The notes below the pieces were generated by a model, which made no database searches, had not been told where the DNA came from, and saw only the letters and a list, made by a program, of their open reading frames with translations. Of a stretch of 64,000 bases of DNA, positions 26,727-35,164 are shown piece after piece. The stretch spans positions 186,001-250,000 of the forward strand of contig CAJMQJ010000002.1 of assembly GCA_905215525.1 (NCBI GenBank), written 5' to 3'. The stretch is from an uncultured bacterium. GTDB taxonomy: Bacteria; Actinomycetota; Coriobacteriia; Coriobacteriales; Coriobacteriaceae. A program made the translations under genes and the position numbers. Positions within the stretch are counted from its first letter, which is position 1. Each line of letters opens with the position of its first letter.

Positions 26727-26778
26727 GCTGCGTGCGATCCGGTCAAGTGATTTCAAAACTGGACCGCACGCAAACAGC
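26727..26778 (-). repeat. Second inverted repeat in the loaP leader region
   Basis: GCTGCGTGCG...GGTC (26727-26744) faces GGACCGCACGCA..CAGC (26761-26778) with small bulges. Between it and the tRNA the sequence is A/T-rich, with a possible TTGAGT and TAATTA promoter pair on the minus strand near 26805-26840, but no gene. Role unknown. Confidence 0.4.
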
Positions 26779-27256
26779 TGAAGGACTGCTACGTTTTGCC
26801 ATGCAATCTATTAATTATTTGCACCTGTGAATTAACTCAATACAAATAAACAACGTCGCATGACTTCTTTATTGGAGCTCGTGGTTTTTCTGACACCGCC
26901 GTTACGGCCGGATGCTGATCGACCCTGCGCTTTGTGGCTTGCTGGAGCCGTGAGCACAGTTGAACTCATGTAACGTTAGGTATCCTAGCACAAGCTGATA
27001 GCGAAACTGATTTGGCTTGTGGCGAACAACATATCGTTCATTTAGCGTGCTTAAGGGGGTTGTTTTGGGATGTTGTTCACGTTGATGCAGGTTATTGGGG
27101 CGTTGGCAATAATTGGGAGCGTTCCTGAAGCCCAACTGGAGCAGCGAGCTACACTGGTAATCGCGTTTGGATAACAAACTATGTACAGACATGGGAAATA
27201 AATTGTGCAACTTTTTGTTGGCGTAGGTGGGGTTTGTGGCGTATGACGTTTTCGCA
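26779..27256. other. Intergenic region between the loaP leader and the tRNA terminator
   Basis: A/T-rich at 26800-26870, where the promoter of the minus-strand polysaccharide operon would be expected. No protein-coding signal was found; an open frame that runs through the tRNA gene on the minus strand is not credible. Confidence 0.4.
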
Positions 27257-27289
27257 TGAAAAAAGGCCTTCGGAATACCGAAGACCTTT
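27257..27289 (-). terminator. Intrinsic terminator of tRNA-Ala
   Basis: On the minus strand AAAGGTCTTCGG, a TATT loop and CCGAAGGCCTTT form a stem with one wobble pair, followed at once by TTTTTT. It begins 11 nt after the tRNA CCA end. Confidence 0.92.
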
Positions 27290-27299
27290 GCATTCACAA

Positions 27300-27375
27300 T
27301 GGTGGAGACGAGGGGGATCGAACCCCTGACCTCTTGACTGCCAGTCAAGCGCTCTCCCAGCTGAGCTACGCCCCC
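27300..27375 (-). tRNA. tRNA-Ala (anticodon GGC)
   Basis: A 76-nt cloverleaf: acceptor GGGGGCG pairs with CGTCTCC (two G-U), D arm GCTCAGCTGGGAGAGC, anticodon stem CTTGA/TCAAG with loop CTGGCAG giving anticodon GGC (codon GCC, Ala), T arm AGGGGTTCGATCCCCCT, discriminator A and encoded CCA. Confidence 0.96.
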
Positions 27376-27430
27376 GTGACGAGGAGATACTATAGGGGAA
27401 GTTGACGCGACGTGCAAGGACTTTTTTGGG

Positions 27431-28087
27431 TCAGACTCCAAATGCCCATTGATATAAGTAAGCGATGGCGGTGCCGGTGTGGACTTGGATCGTGGCTGTT
27501 GACCTAACGACGTTGCTGATGCCCGTGTCGGCTAGTAGACCTAACGAAGCGTGATCTAGCTCCCACTCTAGACCGTGTTCGCTTACCTCGGTGTTGGGGG
27601 CAATAGCGATGATGGAGAACGTCTTGCCTTCGGCGCCTTCGATAGTCCACGATTCGCCTCCGTGCAGGATGCGGGCCATGGTCTCGTCCTCGGCAATCCA
27701 GACAGGAGCATCTTTGTAGTTGGCTAATAGGCCTAGGACGCTTAGGGCCATGTCCGGACGGCCGCCCGTGGCGCAGGTCGCAACCACTTCGGCACCTGGC
27801 CAGCGGCGTCGGACGGAATCGAGCGCCAGCGCCAGGTCGGTAAAGTCTTTGTAGGGGTCGTGGCGTTCAACTTCAAAGTCGGTGGCGACATCGACCAACG
27901 CACGGCCCGCGTCGCTCACCGTGTCGGCATCTCCTACATATACGTCGCAGCCCAGACCGGCGCCCAGCAGCGCGTCGAGCCCGCGGTCCACGGCGACAAC
28001 GTGGTCGCACTCCCCTACTAACCTACGCAACAGATCCGCGCCCGCCACCACAGGCGAGCCGCATACCACTAATGCCCTGCAAGCCAC
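27431..28087 (-). CDS. Thiamine pyrophosphokinase
   Basis: 218 residues. ALVVCGSPVVAGADLLRRL, VVAVDRGLDALLGAG, DVYVGDADTVSD and DPYKDFTDLALAL follow the catalytic-domain motifs of thiamine pyrophosphokinase (GDxDS and KDxTD Mg-ATP sites). The C-terminal beta-sandwich thiamine-binding part has FSIIAIAPNTEVSEHGLEW. It transfers pyrophosphate from ATP to thiamine. GDADT replaces the usual GDFDS, a modest deviation. It lies 9 bp downstream of the HAD gene, so the two are probably co-transcribed. Confidence 0.85.
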   Translation of the reverse strand: MACRALVVCGSPVVAGADLLRRLVGECDHVVAVDRGLDALLGAGLGCDVYVGDADTVSDAGRALVDVATDFEVERHDPYKDFTDLALALDSVRRRWPGAEVVATCATGGRPDMALSVLGLLANYKDAPVWIAEDETMARILHGGESWTIEGAEGKTFSIIAIAPNTEVSEHGLEWELDHASLGLLADTGISNVVRSTATIQVHTGTAIAYLYQWAFGV

Positions 28088-28096
28088 AGCTCTCGC

Positions 28097-28786
28097 CTAT
28101 CCCTCAAACGAAAGCACGCGGACCAGGTCAAGATCCTCATAGCTGTCGATAAAGATATCGCAGTTGACGCGCACCTCATCGCGCTCCATACGGCCATGCG
28201 GATCATAGATGCCCACACGCTTAAAGCCGGCGACCCTAGAGCTCTTAAGTCCAAAGACAGCGTCCTCAAACACCCATGCGCGCTCAAACTTGTGCCCATG
28301 GCGCTCTTCCAGGCGGCGCAGTGCCAGCTCGTACACATCGGGAAACTGCTTGGAGCGTCCCGCCTCGCCCGTCGTGGTAATAAACTCCATGTAAGCGTCG
28401 AGCCCGGCACCGGCGAGCGCGGACTGCACGAGCTCAGCCGGCGTGGACGTAGCCACGCACATGGCGATTCCCGCCGCCTTCACCTGCTCCAAAAATGCCA
28501 AAAGCCCCTCGCGCGGCGGCACCTTGGAATAGCCATCGATAAGGATGTCGCTCAGCTCGCGATACAGTTCCTCGCCATTCGCACCAATGCCCCACGTGTC
28601 GTGGTAGGCCTGGCACTCGTCCTCGAGCGACAAATGCTCAAACTGGGCAAAATCGTCGACCGTCACGTCAACACCGTGGCGGTGCAATAACTCGGGCTGG
28701 GCATAGGCCCAAACGGGGGCGCTATTAACCAGTGTGCCGTCGCAATCGAAAATAAAAGCGACATTGTGAGCGGCGGTCTGGGACAT
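28097..28786 (-). CDS. HAD-superfamily hydrolase, beta-phosphoglucomutase-like
   Basis: 229 residues. The HAD motif I is FIFDCDGTLVNSAP (nucleophile and acid Asp), motif II Thr/Ser in CVATSTPAELV, motif III Lys in GRSKQFPDV and motif IV WVFEDAVFGLKSS. The cap is of the helical beta-PGM/PhoP type. Substrate unknown; sugar phosphates are typical. ATG at 28786 has AAAGG 8-9 nt upstream. It is divergent from glgB and its promoter region carries two palindromic operator candidates. Confidence 0.82.
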   Translation of the reverse strand: MSQTAAHNVAFIFDCDGTLVNSAPVWAYAQPELLHRHGVDVTVDDFAQFEHLSLEDECQAYHDTWGIGANGEELYRELSDILIDGYSKVPPREGLLAFLEQVKAAGIAMCVATSTPAELVQSALAGAGLDAYMEFITTTGEAGRSKQFPDVYELALRRLEERHGHKFERAWVFEDAVFGLKSSRVAGFKRVGIYDPHGRMERDEVRVNCDIFIDSYEDLDLVRVLSFEG

Positions 28787-28808
28787 AAACATACCTTTCG
28801 ATGTCAAA

Positions 28809-28839
28809 TGGTAAACAACCTGCTAAAAACGTTTTACCA
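28809..28839. promoter_or_regulatory. Operator-like repeat 1 (TGGTAAAC / GTTTTACCA)
   Basis: Half-sites at 28809-28816 and 28831-28839 are nearly symmetric and share sequence with the perfect site at 28871. It lies in the leader of the HAD gene, 23 bp upstream of its start. Confidence 0.5.
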
Positions 28840-28870
28840 AACGTTAATCTACTAGTCTAGAAACCCTATT

Positions 28871-28896
28871 TGGTAAAACTGTCAAGAGTTTTACCA
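28871..28896. promoter_or_regulatory. Operator palindrome 2 overlapping a TTGACA -35
   Basis: Perfect 9-bp arms TGGTAAAAC and GTTTTACCA with an 8-bp spacer. On the minus strand the spacer holds TTGACA, followed 17 nt later by TTCTAG, a plausible promoter for the HAD-thiamine pyrophosphokinase unit; the palindrome would then block its -35. LacI-type regulators bind sites of this kind. The same regulator might also affect glgB on the other side, about 220 bp away. Confidence 0.6.
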
Positions 28897-29117
28897 TCGC
28901 AATTCTGCCAGTGGTATAAACATGGCGCTCGCCGATTAAACGCCGCCGCAAATCCACTTTTCTCCATAAAAGTAACGAACAGGTGTTATCGTATTTCGTG
29001 CCGAAAGTTCCACCGAGCACGCGAGGTGGAACGAATCATAGAACTATCGCCGTCCCCTCGATTCGTGCAGCCTTGGACCTTTCGCATCTAGTCACCAAGG
29101 CAACACGCTGCCGCGTC

Positions 29118-31385
29118 ATGATGGGATCAAACGTGAGCGATACAAAGCTAAAGCCAGCAACCAAAAAGCCTGCTACCCGTAAAGCCGCCCCGCACGCACC
29201 GGAGCTCTCTAAGGACGATGTCTACCTGTTTGGCATTGGCATGTGGGAGCGCAGCTGGGAAAAGATGGGCGCGCACCCCGACACGCAGAACCGTACGCGC
29301 GGTTGGCGCTTTTGCGTTTGGGCGCCCGACGTAAAGAGCGTCCATGTCATTGGCGAATTTAACGACTGGAATGAGGAAGCCAACCCGCTGGTGCCCGTGC
29401 ATACGAGCGCTATTTGGGAAGGCTTTATTCCTGGCGCCGAGCAGGGTCAGCTCTATAAGTATCTCATTGAGACCAACGAGGGCGAGAAGCTCTACAAGGC
29501 CGATCCGTACGCCTTTAAGGCTGAGTGCCCTCCGGGTACCGCCAGCGTGTTGTGGACCCTCGATGGCTACAAGTGGAACGACGCCGCATGGCTCAAGCGC
29601 CGCGCCAGTCATAACCACATGTCGCAGCCCCTTAACATCTACGAGGTGCATATTGGCTCGTGGAAGCGCCACGGCGACGCGCCACAGGGCGAGCCGGACG
29701 AGTACGGCAACTACCCCGGCCCCATGGACCCCTTCCCCGCGCAGCGCGGCGAGTTTTACACCTACGACGACCTGTCGGTGGAGCTCGTGGACTACGTGCG
29801 CGACATGGGCTATACGCATATCGAGGTCATGCCGCTCATGGAGCATCCCTTCGACGGCTCCTGGGGCTACCAGACGACCGGCTATTATGCCGCCACGTCG
29901 CGTTATGGTGACCCGCAGCAGCTCATGCACTTTATCGATGCGTGCCACGAGGCTGGCATCGGCGTGATCATGGACTGGGTGCCCGGCGGTTTTTGCGCCG
30001 ACTCCCACGGCCTTGCCACCTTTAACGGCCACATGCTGTTTGAGCACGAGATTCACCCCAACTGGGGCACGCACAAGTTTGACTTCGCCCGCGGCGAGGT
30101 CCGCTCCTTCCTGGTCTCCAACGTGCTGTACTGGCTCGAGAACTTCCACGTGGACGGCATTCGCATGGACGGCGTGTCCAGTATGCTGTACCTCAACTTT
30201 GGCATAGACGATCCCGGGCAAAAGAAGTTCAACAAGTACGGTACCGAGGAGGACCTGGACGCCAGCGCGTTTATCCGTCAGGTCAACTGCGCTGTTGAGG
30301 CACACTACCCCGACGTGATGATGATGGCCGAGGAGTCCACCGCGTGGCCGCTCGTGACCTATCCGCCGCAGGACGGCGGTCTGGGCTTCCACTACAAGTG
30401 GGACATGGGCTGGATGAACGACACCCTGCACTACATGCAGACCGATTTTCCGTGGCGCCCCGGCAACCACGGGCTGCTCACGTTCTCCATCATGTACGCC
30501 TTTACCGAGAACTTCATCTGCCCGCTGAGCCACGACGAGGTCGTGCACGGCAAGTGCTCGCTCATCGGCCGCATGCCGGGCGACTGGTGGCGCCAGTTTG
30601 CCGGCCTGCGCACGCTGGCTTTCTACCAGATGACGCACCCCGGTGCCAAGCTTAACTTTATGGGCAACGAGATCGGCCAGTTTATTGAGTGGCGCTACTA
30701 CGAGTCCATCCAGTGGTTCCTGACCGAGGAGTACGAGACCCACCGTCATCATCAGGCGTTTATCAAGGCGCTCAACCACCTGTACACCGCCGAGCCCGCC
30801 CTGTACGAGCGTGGCTACACCGACGACGGCTTTACCTGGATCGACGCGGACAACTCCAAGCAGTCCATCGTGAGCTTTGTGCGCCAGGGCGAGGACGTCG
30901 ATGACGACCTGGTGATCTTGATCAACTTTGACCCGGCGAGCTACGAGAGCTTCCGCGTGGGCGTGCCGCGCGAGGGCGACTGGGAGGTCATCTTTGATTC
31001 CGACCGTCCCGAGTTCGGTGGCAGCGGCTATGCCGGTGAGGAGCCCTACACCTGCTCGAGCGAGCCCTATCCTTGGAACGGGCAAATGGACTCCATCGAG
31101 ATGAAAGTGCCCGGCCTGGCAGGCGTGGTGCTTAAGCGCCGTGGTCCCAGTAGCTATAAGCCGCCCGTGGTCGAGGAGCCCAAGGTTGCGCCCAAGAAGC
31201 GCACGTCCTCGGTAAAGCCTAAGCCTGCGGCTGCCAAGAAGGCTCCGGCTAAGGCGAAGGCTACCAAATCCGCTGCCAAGGCTGGCAAGGCTGCCAAGCC
31301 CGCCACGACCAAGAAGGTAACCGCCAAAAAGGCAGCTCCCAAGGCCAAGGCAGCTGCTGTTAAGGCTCCTGCCAAGAAAGCGTAA
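29118..31385 (+). CDS. glgB: 1,4-alpha-glucan branching enzyme with Lys/Ala-rich tail
   Basis: About 755 residues. An N-terminal CBM48-type domain (FCVWAPDVKSVHVIGEFNDW) precedes a GH13 barrel with VIMDWVPGGF, the nucleophile in DGIRMDGVSSM (about residue 346-350), acid Glu in MMAEESTAWP and LSHDEVVHGK. It moves alpha-1,4 segments to 1,6 branches in glycogen. The last about 65 residues consist almost only of Lys, Ala, Pro and Thr (KKAPAKAKATKSAAKAGKAA), resembling histone H1 or AlgP tails and unusual for GlgB. The start is uncertain: ATG 29118 or 29121, or GTG 29133; none has a strong ribosome site, and the frame stays open further upstream. Confidence 0.92.
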   Translation: MMGSNVSDTKLKPATKKPATRKAAPHAPELSKDDVYLFGIGMWERSWEKMGAHPDTQNRTRGWRFCVWAPDVKSVHVIGEFNDWNEEANPLVPVHTSAIWEGFIPGAEQGQLYKYLIETNEGEKLYKADPYAFKAECPPGTASVLWTLDGYKWNDAAWLKRRASHNHMSQPLNIYEVHIGSWKRHGDAPQGEPDEYGNYPGPMDPFPAQRGEFYTYDDLSVELVDYVRDMGYTHIEVMPLMEHPFDGSWGYQTTGYYAATSRYGDPQQLMHFIDACHEAGIGVIMDWVPGGFCADSHGLATFNGHMLFEHEIHPNWGTHKFDFARGEVRSFLVSNVLYWLENFHVDGIRMDGVSSMLYLNFGIDDPGQKKFNKYGTEEDLDASAFIRQVNCAVEAHYPDVMMMAEESTAWPLVTYPPQDGGLGFHYKWDMGWMNDTLHYMQTDFPWRPGNHGLLTFSIMYAFTENFICPLSHDEVVHGKCSLIGRMPGDWWRQFAGLRTLAFYQMTHPGAKLNFMGNEIGQFIEWRYYESIQWFLTEEYETHRHHQAFIKALNHLYTAEPALYERGYTDDGFTWIDADNSKQSIVSFVRQGEDVDDDLVILINFDPASYESFRVGVPREGDWEVIFDSDRPEFGGSGYAGEEPYTCSSEPYPWNGQMDSIEMKVPGLAGVVLKRRGPSSYKPPVVEEPKVAPKKRTSSVKPKPAAAKKAPAKAKATKSAAKAGKAAKPATTKKVTAKKAAPKAKAAAVKAPAKKA

Positions 31386-31478
31386 CAAAGGGGTTACCAC
31401 TGTAATTACCCGCCCCGCGTGGGCGTAGGATACATGTCATAACCGTTCCGGGGAACAACTCCCGGGGGAAAGGAACGT

Positions 31479-33905
31479 ATGAATAAGATCTTCGACAACA
31501 AGCAGGAGTTTACCGAGCTCTATCGCGATGCCGTCATGAGCATCAGCGGCAAGAGCGTCGAGGCCGCCAGCGACCTCGACCGCTTTAACGCCTTGGCCAA
31601 GCTCGTGGCCGAGAAGGCACGCACCGTTGCCACCAAGAGTGACGCTCGCGCCACCGCCGAGGGCAAGAAACGCGTGTACTACTTCTCGATCGAGTTTTTG
31701 ATCGGCCGCCTGCTCGACAACTACCTGCTCAACTTTGGCGTGCGCGACATGGTCGCCGAGGCACTCGACGACATGGGCTTTGACCTTTCCGTCATCGAGA
31801 ACCAGGAGCCCGATCCGGCACTGGGTAACGGTGGCCTGGGCCGTCTGGCCGCGTGCTTCCTGGATTCGATGGCAGCCGAGGGCATTGCCGGCTATGGCAA
31901 CGGCATGCGCTACCGCTACGGCCTGTTTAAGCAGGAGATTGTCAACGGCAGCCAGGTCGAGGCCACCGACGAGTGGCTCACCCACGGCTATCCCTGGGAG
32001 GTCCGTCGTCAGGATAAGGCCGTGACCATCAAGTTTGGTGGCCGCGTTGAGGGCTTTGAGGAGGACGGCCGCACGTTCTACCGCACGGTGGATACGCAGG
32101 ACATCCTGGCCGTTCCTTACGATATCCCCGTGGTGGGCTATGCCGGCGAGACCGTCAACAAGCTGCGCGTCTGGGCCGCCGAGCCGGTCGAGGAGCACTT
32201 TGACCTGGAGGCCTTCAACCGCGGCGACTACGCCCTGGCCGATGCCGAGCGCGCCGAAGCCGAGGCCATCAGCGCCATTCTCTACCCCAACGACGCCGGC
32301 GAGCACGGCCGCCTGCTGCGCCTGAAGCAGGAGTACCTGTTTGTCTCGGCCGGCATCTACAGCCTGCTCGACACCTTTGAGAAGGAGCACGGCGCGAACT
32401 GGGAGCTGCTGCCGCAGTTTGTGGCCATCCATACCAACGACACGCACCCCGCCATGTGCGGCCCCGAGCTCATGCGTATCCTCATCGACGAGAAGAAGCT
32501 CGAGTGGGATGACGCCTGGAACATCGTGACGCAGGTCGTGAGCTACACCAACCACACCATCCTGCCCGAGGCCTTGGAGAAGTGGCCCATCGGCACGTTC
32601 TCCAAGCTCCTCCCCCGCGTGTACCAGATCATCGACGAGATCAGCCGTCGTTGGCACGAGTCGTTCGATACCACGCAGGAGGGCTGGCAGGAGCGTCTGC
32701 GCCAGACCGCCATCCTGTGGGACGGCGAGATTCGCATGGCCAACCTGTCTGTGATCTGCAGCCATAGCGTCAACGGCGTGGCAAAGATCCACTCCGACAT
32801 CATCAAGAACATCGTGCTCAAGGACTTCTATGCCCTGACGCCCGAGAAGTTCAACAACAAGACCAACGGCATCTCGCACCGTCGCTTCTTTGCCGAGGCC
32901 AACCCCACCTATGCCAAGCTCGTGACCGAGGCCATTGGCGATGGCTGGCTCAAGGACGCCTTCGAGCTGGAGAAGCTCAAAGAGTTTAAGGACGACACCG
33001 AGTTCCTGAAGGCCGTGGGTGCCTCCAAGCGTGCCAACAAGGAGCGTCTGGCCGCCTATGTTAAGGCCGAGACCGGTCTGGTCATTGACCCCAACACCGT
33101 CTTCGATGTTCAGGTGAAGCGCTTCCACGCCTACAAGCGCCAGCTCATGAACATCATGAAGGTGATGGACATCTACAACCGCCGCATCGCCGATCCCAAC
33201 TTCCACGTGACGCCGACGACCTTCATCTTTAGCGGCAAGGCTGCCTCGAGCTACACCTTCGCCAAGGAGACCATCCGCCTCATTAACTCCGTTGCCGACG
33301 TCATCAACAACGACGCCCGCGTCAACGAGGTCATGAAGGTCTGCTTTATCCCCAACTTCCGCGTGAGCAACGCCCAGCTCATCTACCCCGCCGCCGAGAT
33401 CTCGGAGCAGATCTCCACGGCCGGCAAGGAGGCCTCGGGCACGTCCAACATGAAGCTCATGATGAACGGCGCCATTACGCTGGGCACCCTCGACGGCGCC
33501 AACATCGAGATCGCCGATCTGGCCGGTCGCGAGAACGAGGCCATCTTTGGCCTTACCGCCCCCGAGGTCGAGCAGCTCTGGGCGTCGAACAGCTACTTTG
33601 CTTGGGATACGCTCAACAACGATCGCGAGCGTCTGGGCCGTGTGATGGACGAGCTCAAGGACAACACCTTTGCGGGTCTTTCGGGCAACTTCGAGAGCAT
33701 CTACAACGAGCTCATGAACAACAACGACCCCGACCTGGTCATGGCCGACTTCCGCAGCTACGTGGATGCATGGGAAAAGCTCACCGGCAGCTATGGCGAC
33801 CAGGAGACCTGGAACCGCAAGGCCCTACTCAACACCGCCTCGAGCGGCTGGTTCTCGAGCGACCGCACCATTCGCGAGTACCGCGACGAGATCTGGCACG
33901 CGTAA
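31479..33905 (+). CDS. glgP: Glycogen/alpha-glucan phosphorylase
   Basis: 808 residues, the usual length of the family. DPALGNGGLGRLAACFLDSM in the N-terminal half, NDTHPAMCGPELMR, VQVKRFHAYKRQLMN and the PLP-lysine region GTSNMKLMMNGAITLGTLDG are all complete. It releases glucose-1-phosphate from glycogen. The ATG has GGGGGAAAGGAA close upstream. It lies about 90 bp after glgB, so the two can be co-transcribed, and makes the same metabolite used by GlgC. Confidence 0.95.
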   Translation: MNKIFDNKQEFTELYRDAVMSISGKSVEAASDLDRFNALAKLVAEKARTVATKSDARATAEGKKRVYYFSIEFLIGRLLDNYLLNFGVRDMVAEALDDMGFDLSVIENQEPDPALGNGGLGRLAACFLDSMAAEGIAGYGNGMRYRYGLFKQEIVNGSQVEATDEWLTHGYPWEVRRQDKAVTIKFGGRVEGFEEDGRTFYRTVDTQDILAVPYDIPVVGYAGETVNKLRVWAAEPVEEHFDLEAFNRGDYALADAERAEAEAISAILYPNDAGEHGRLLRLKQEYLFVSAGIYSLLDTFEKEHGANWELLPQFVAIHTNDTHPAMCGPELMRILIDEKKLEWDDAWNIVTQVVSYTNHTILPEALEKWPIGTFSKLLPRVYQIIDEISRRWHESFDTTQEGWQERLRQTAILWDGEIRMANLSVICSHSVNGVAKIHSDIIKNIVLKDFYALTPEKFNNKTNGISHRRFFAEANPTYAKLVTEAIGDGWLKDAFELEKLKEFKDDTEFLKAVGASKRANKERLAAYVKAETGLVIDPNTVFDVQVKRFHAYKRQLMNIMKVMDIYNRRIADPNFHVTPTTFIFSGKAASSYTFAKETIRLINSVADVINNDARVNEVMKVCFIPNFRVSNAQLIYPAAEISEQISTAGKEASGTSNMKLMMNGAITLGTLDGANIEIADLAGRENEAIFGLTAPEVEQLWASNSYFAWDTLNNDRERLGRVMDELKDNTFAGLSGNFESIYNELMNNNDPDLVMADFRSYVDAWEKLTGSYGDQETWNRKALLNTASSGWFSSDRTIREYRDEIWHA

Positions 33906-33940
33906 AGGCGCGCGAGCTCCCCTTGCCGCACGGCATTATT

Positions 33941-33971
33941 CGGCGGGCGCGACCGAGCGCTGCGCCCGCCG
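33941..33971 (+). other. GC-rich hairpin between glgP and glgC
   Basis: 10-bp perfect arms CGGCGGGCGC and GCGCCCGCCG around an 11-nt loop, without a T-tract. It could reduce read-through or protect the glgP mRNA 3' end; not a classical terminator. Confidence 0.5.
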
Positions 33972-34011
33972 CTAATGGGTTTAGGAACATCGATGACAGA
34001 AGGAGAAATCG

Positions 34012-35160
34012 ATGAGTAAGAAAGAATGCATCGCGATGCTCCTCGCAGGAGGACAGGGCAGCCGATTGGGGGCACTCACCCAAAAGATCGCTAAGCCGGC
34101 GGTTAGCTTTGGTGGCAAGTTCCGCATTATCGACTTTTCGCTCTCCAACTGCTCCAACTCGGGCATCGACACGGTGGGCGTTCTGACGCAGTATCGCCCC
34201 TACCTGCTTCATGCCTACGTGGGCTCTGGCGAGGCGTGGGATCTGGACAGCCGCGACGGCGGCGTGTCGATCCTGCCGCCGTACGAGACGCAGACCGGCG
34301 GCGCCTGGTATGCGGGCACGGCCGACGCCATTACGCAGAACCTGGACTACATCAAGGCCAACGACCCCAAGTACGTCCTGATTCTTTCGGGCGATCACCT
34401 GTATCGCATGGACTACCGCAAGATGCTCAAGACGCATATTGAGAACAACGCCGACCTCACGGTGAGCGTTATGCCCGTGCCGTGGGAGGAGGCCAGCCGC
34501 TTTGGCATCCTGACCACCGACCCCGAGGACGGCCGCATCACCAAGTTTACCGAGAAGCCCGAGAAGCCCGATTCGAACCTCGCCTCCATGGGCATCTACA
34601 TCTTCTCGGCCGACGTGCTGATCGAGGCACTCGAGGAGGACGCTCTGGACCAGCGCTCGAGCCACGACTTTGGCAAGGACATCATCCCCAAGCTGCTCGG
34701 CGAGAACAAGCGCCTGTACAGCTACGAGTTCCACGGATTTTGGAAGGACGTCGGCACCATCGCCAGCTTCCACGAGACCTCGATGGACCTGTTGGGCAAC
34801 AACCCCGAGTTTGATCTGTTTGACAAGCACTTCCCCATCATGTCCAACATCACCACGCGTCCGCCGCACTACATTGGCCCGGACGGCCGCCTGGACGACT
34901 GCCTGGTCTCCAACGGCTGCAAGATCTACGGCACCGCTCGCCACTCGATCCTTTCGACCGATGTCATCATCGAGGAGCGTGCCGTGGTCGAGGACTCCGT
35001 GTTGCTGCCGGGTGCGCACGTTAAGAGCGGCGCACATATCTGCCGCGCTATTTTGGGCGAGAACTCCACGGTCGAAGAGGGCGTGAAGCTCGGCTCTGTC
35101 GATACCACCAAGGATACGGCCGTCGTTGGAAATGACGTCGTTATCGGGAAGGGGGAATGA
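34012..35160 (+). CDS. glgC: Glucose-1-phosphate adenylyltransferase, catalytic subunit
   Basis: 382 residues. The nucleotide loop AMLLAGGQGSRLGALT, KPAVSFGGKFRIIDF, LSGDHLYRMDY (metal Asp), FTEKPEKP and FWKDVGT are intact, followed by a left-handed beta-helix C-domain. It makes ADP-glucose from ATP and glucose-1-phosphate, the committed step of bacterial glycogen synthesis. GAAGGAG stands 7 nt before the ATG. The regulatory partner GlgD starts 4 nt after its stop. Confidence 0.95.
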   Translation: MSKKECIAMLLAGGQGSRLGALTQKIAKPAVSFGGKFRIIDFSLSNCSNSGIDTVGVLTQYRPYLLHAYVGSGEAWDLDSRDGGVSILPPYETQTGGAWYAGTADAITQNLDYIKANDPKYVLILSGDHLYRMDYRKMLKTHIENNADLTVSVMPVPWEEASRFGILTTDPEDGRITKFTEKPEKPDSNLASMGIYIFSADVLIEALEEDALDQRSSHDFGKDIIPKLLGENKRLYSYEFHGFWKDVGTIASFHETSMDLLGNNPEFDLFDKHFPIMSNITTRPPHYIGPDGRLDDCLVSNGCKIYGTARHSILSTDVIIEERAVVEDSVLLPGAHVKSGAHICRAILGENSTVEEGVKLGSVDTTKDTAVVGNDVVIGKGE

Positions 35161-35164
35161 TCCG

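Noticed and set aside
26902..27441. A minus-strand open frame across tRNA-Ala.
   Set aside because: It runs through the tRNA and its terminator; no similarity to proteins.
29148..31400. A 750-codon open frame antisense to glgB, and similar ones antisense to glgP (31437-33206), glgC, glgA and priA.
   Set aside because: They mirror the codon usage of G/C-rich genes on the other strand, have no ribosome sites and no family motifs.
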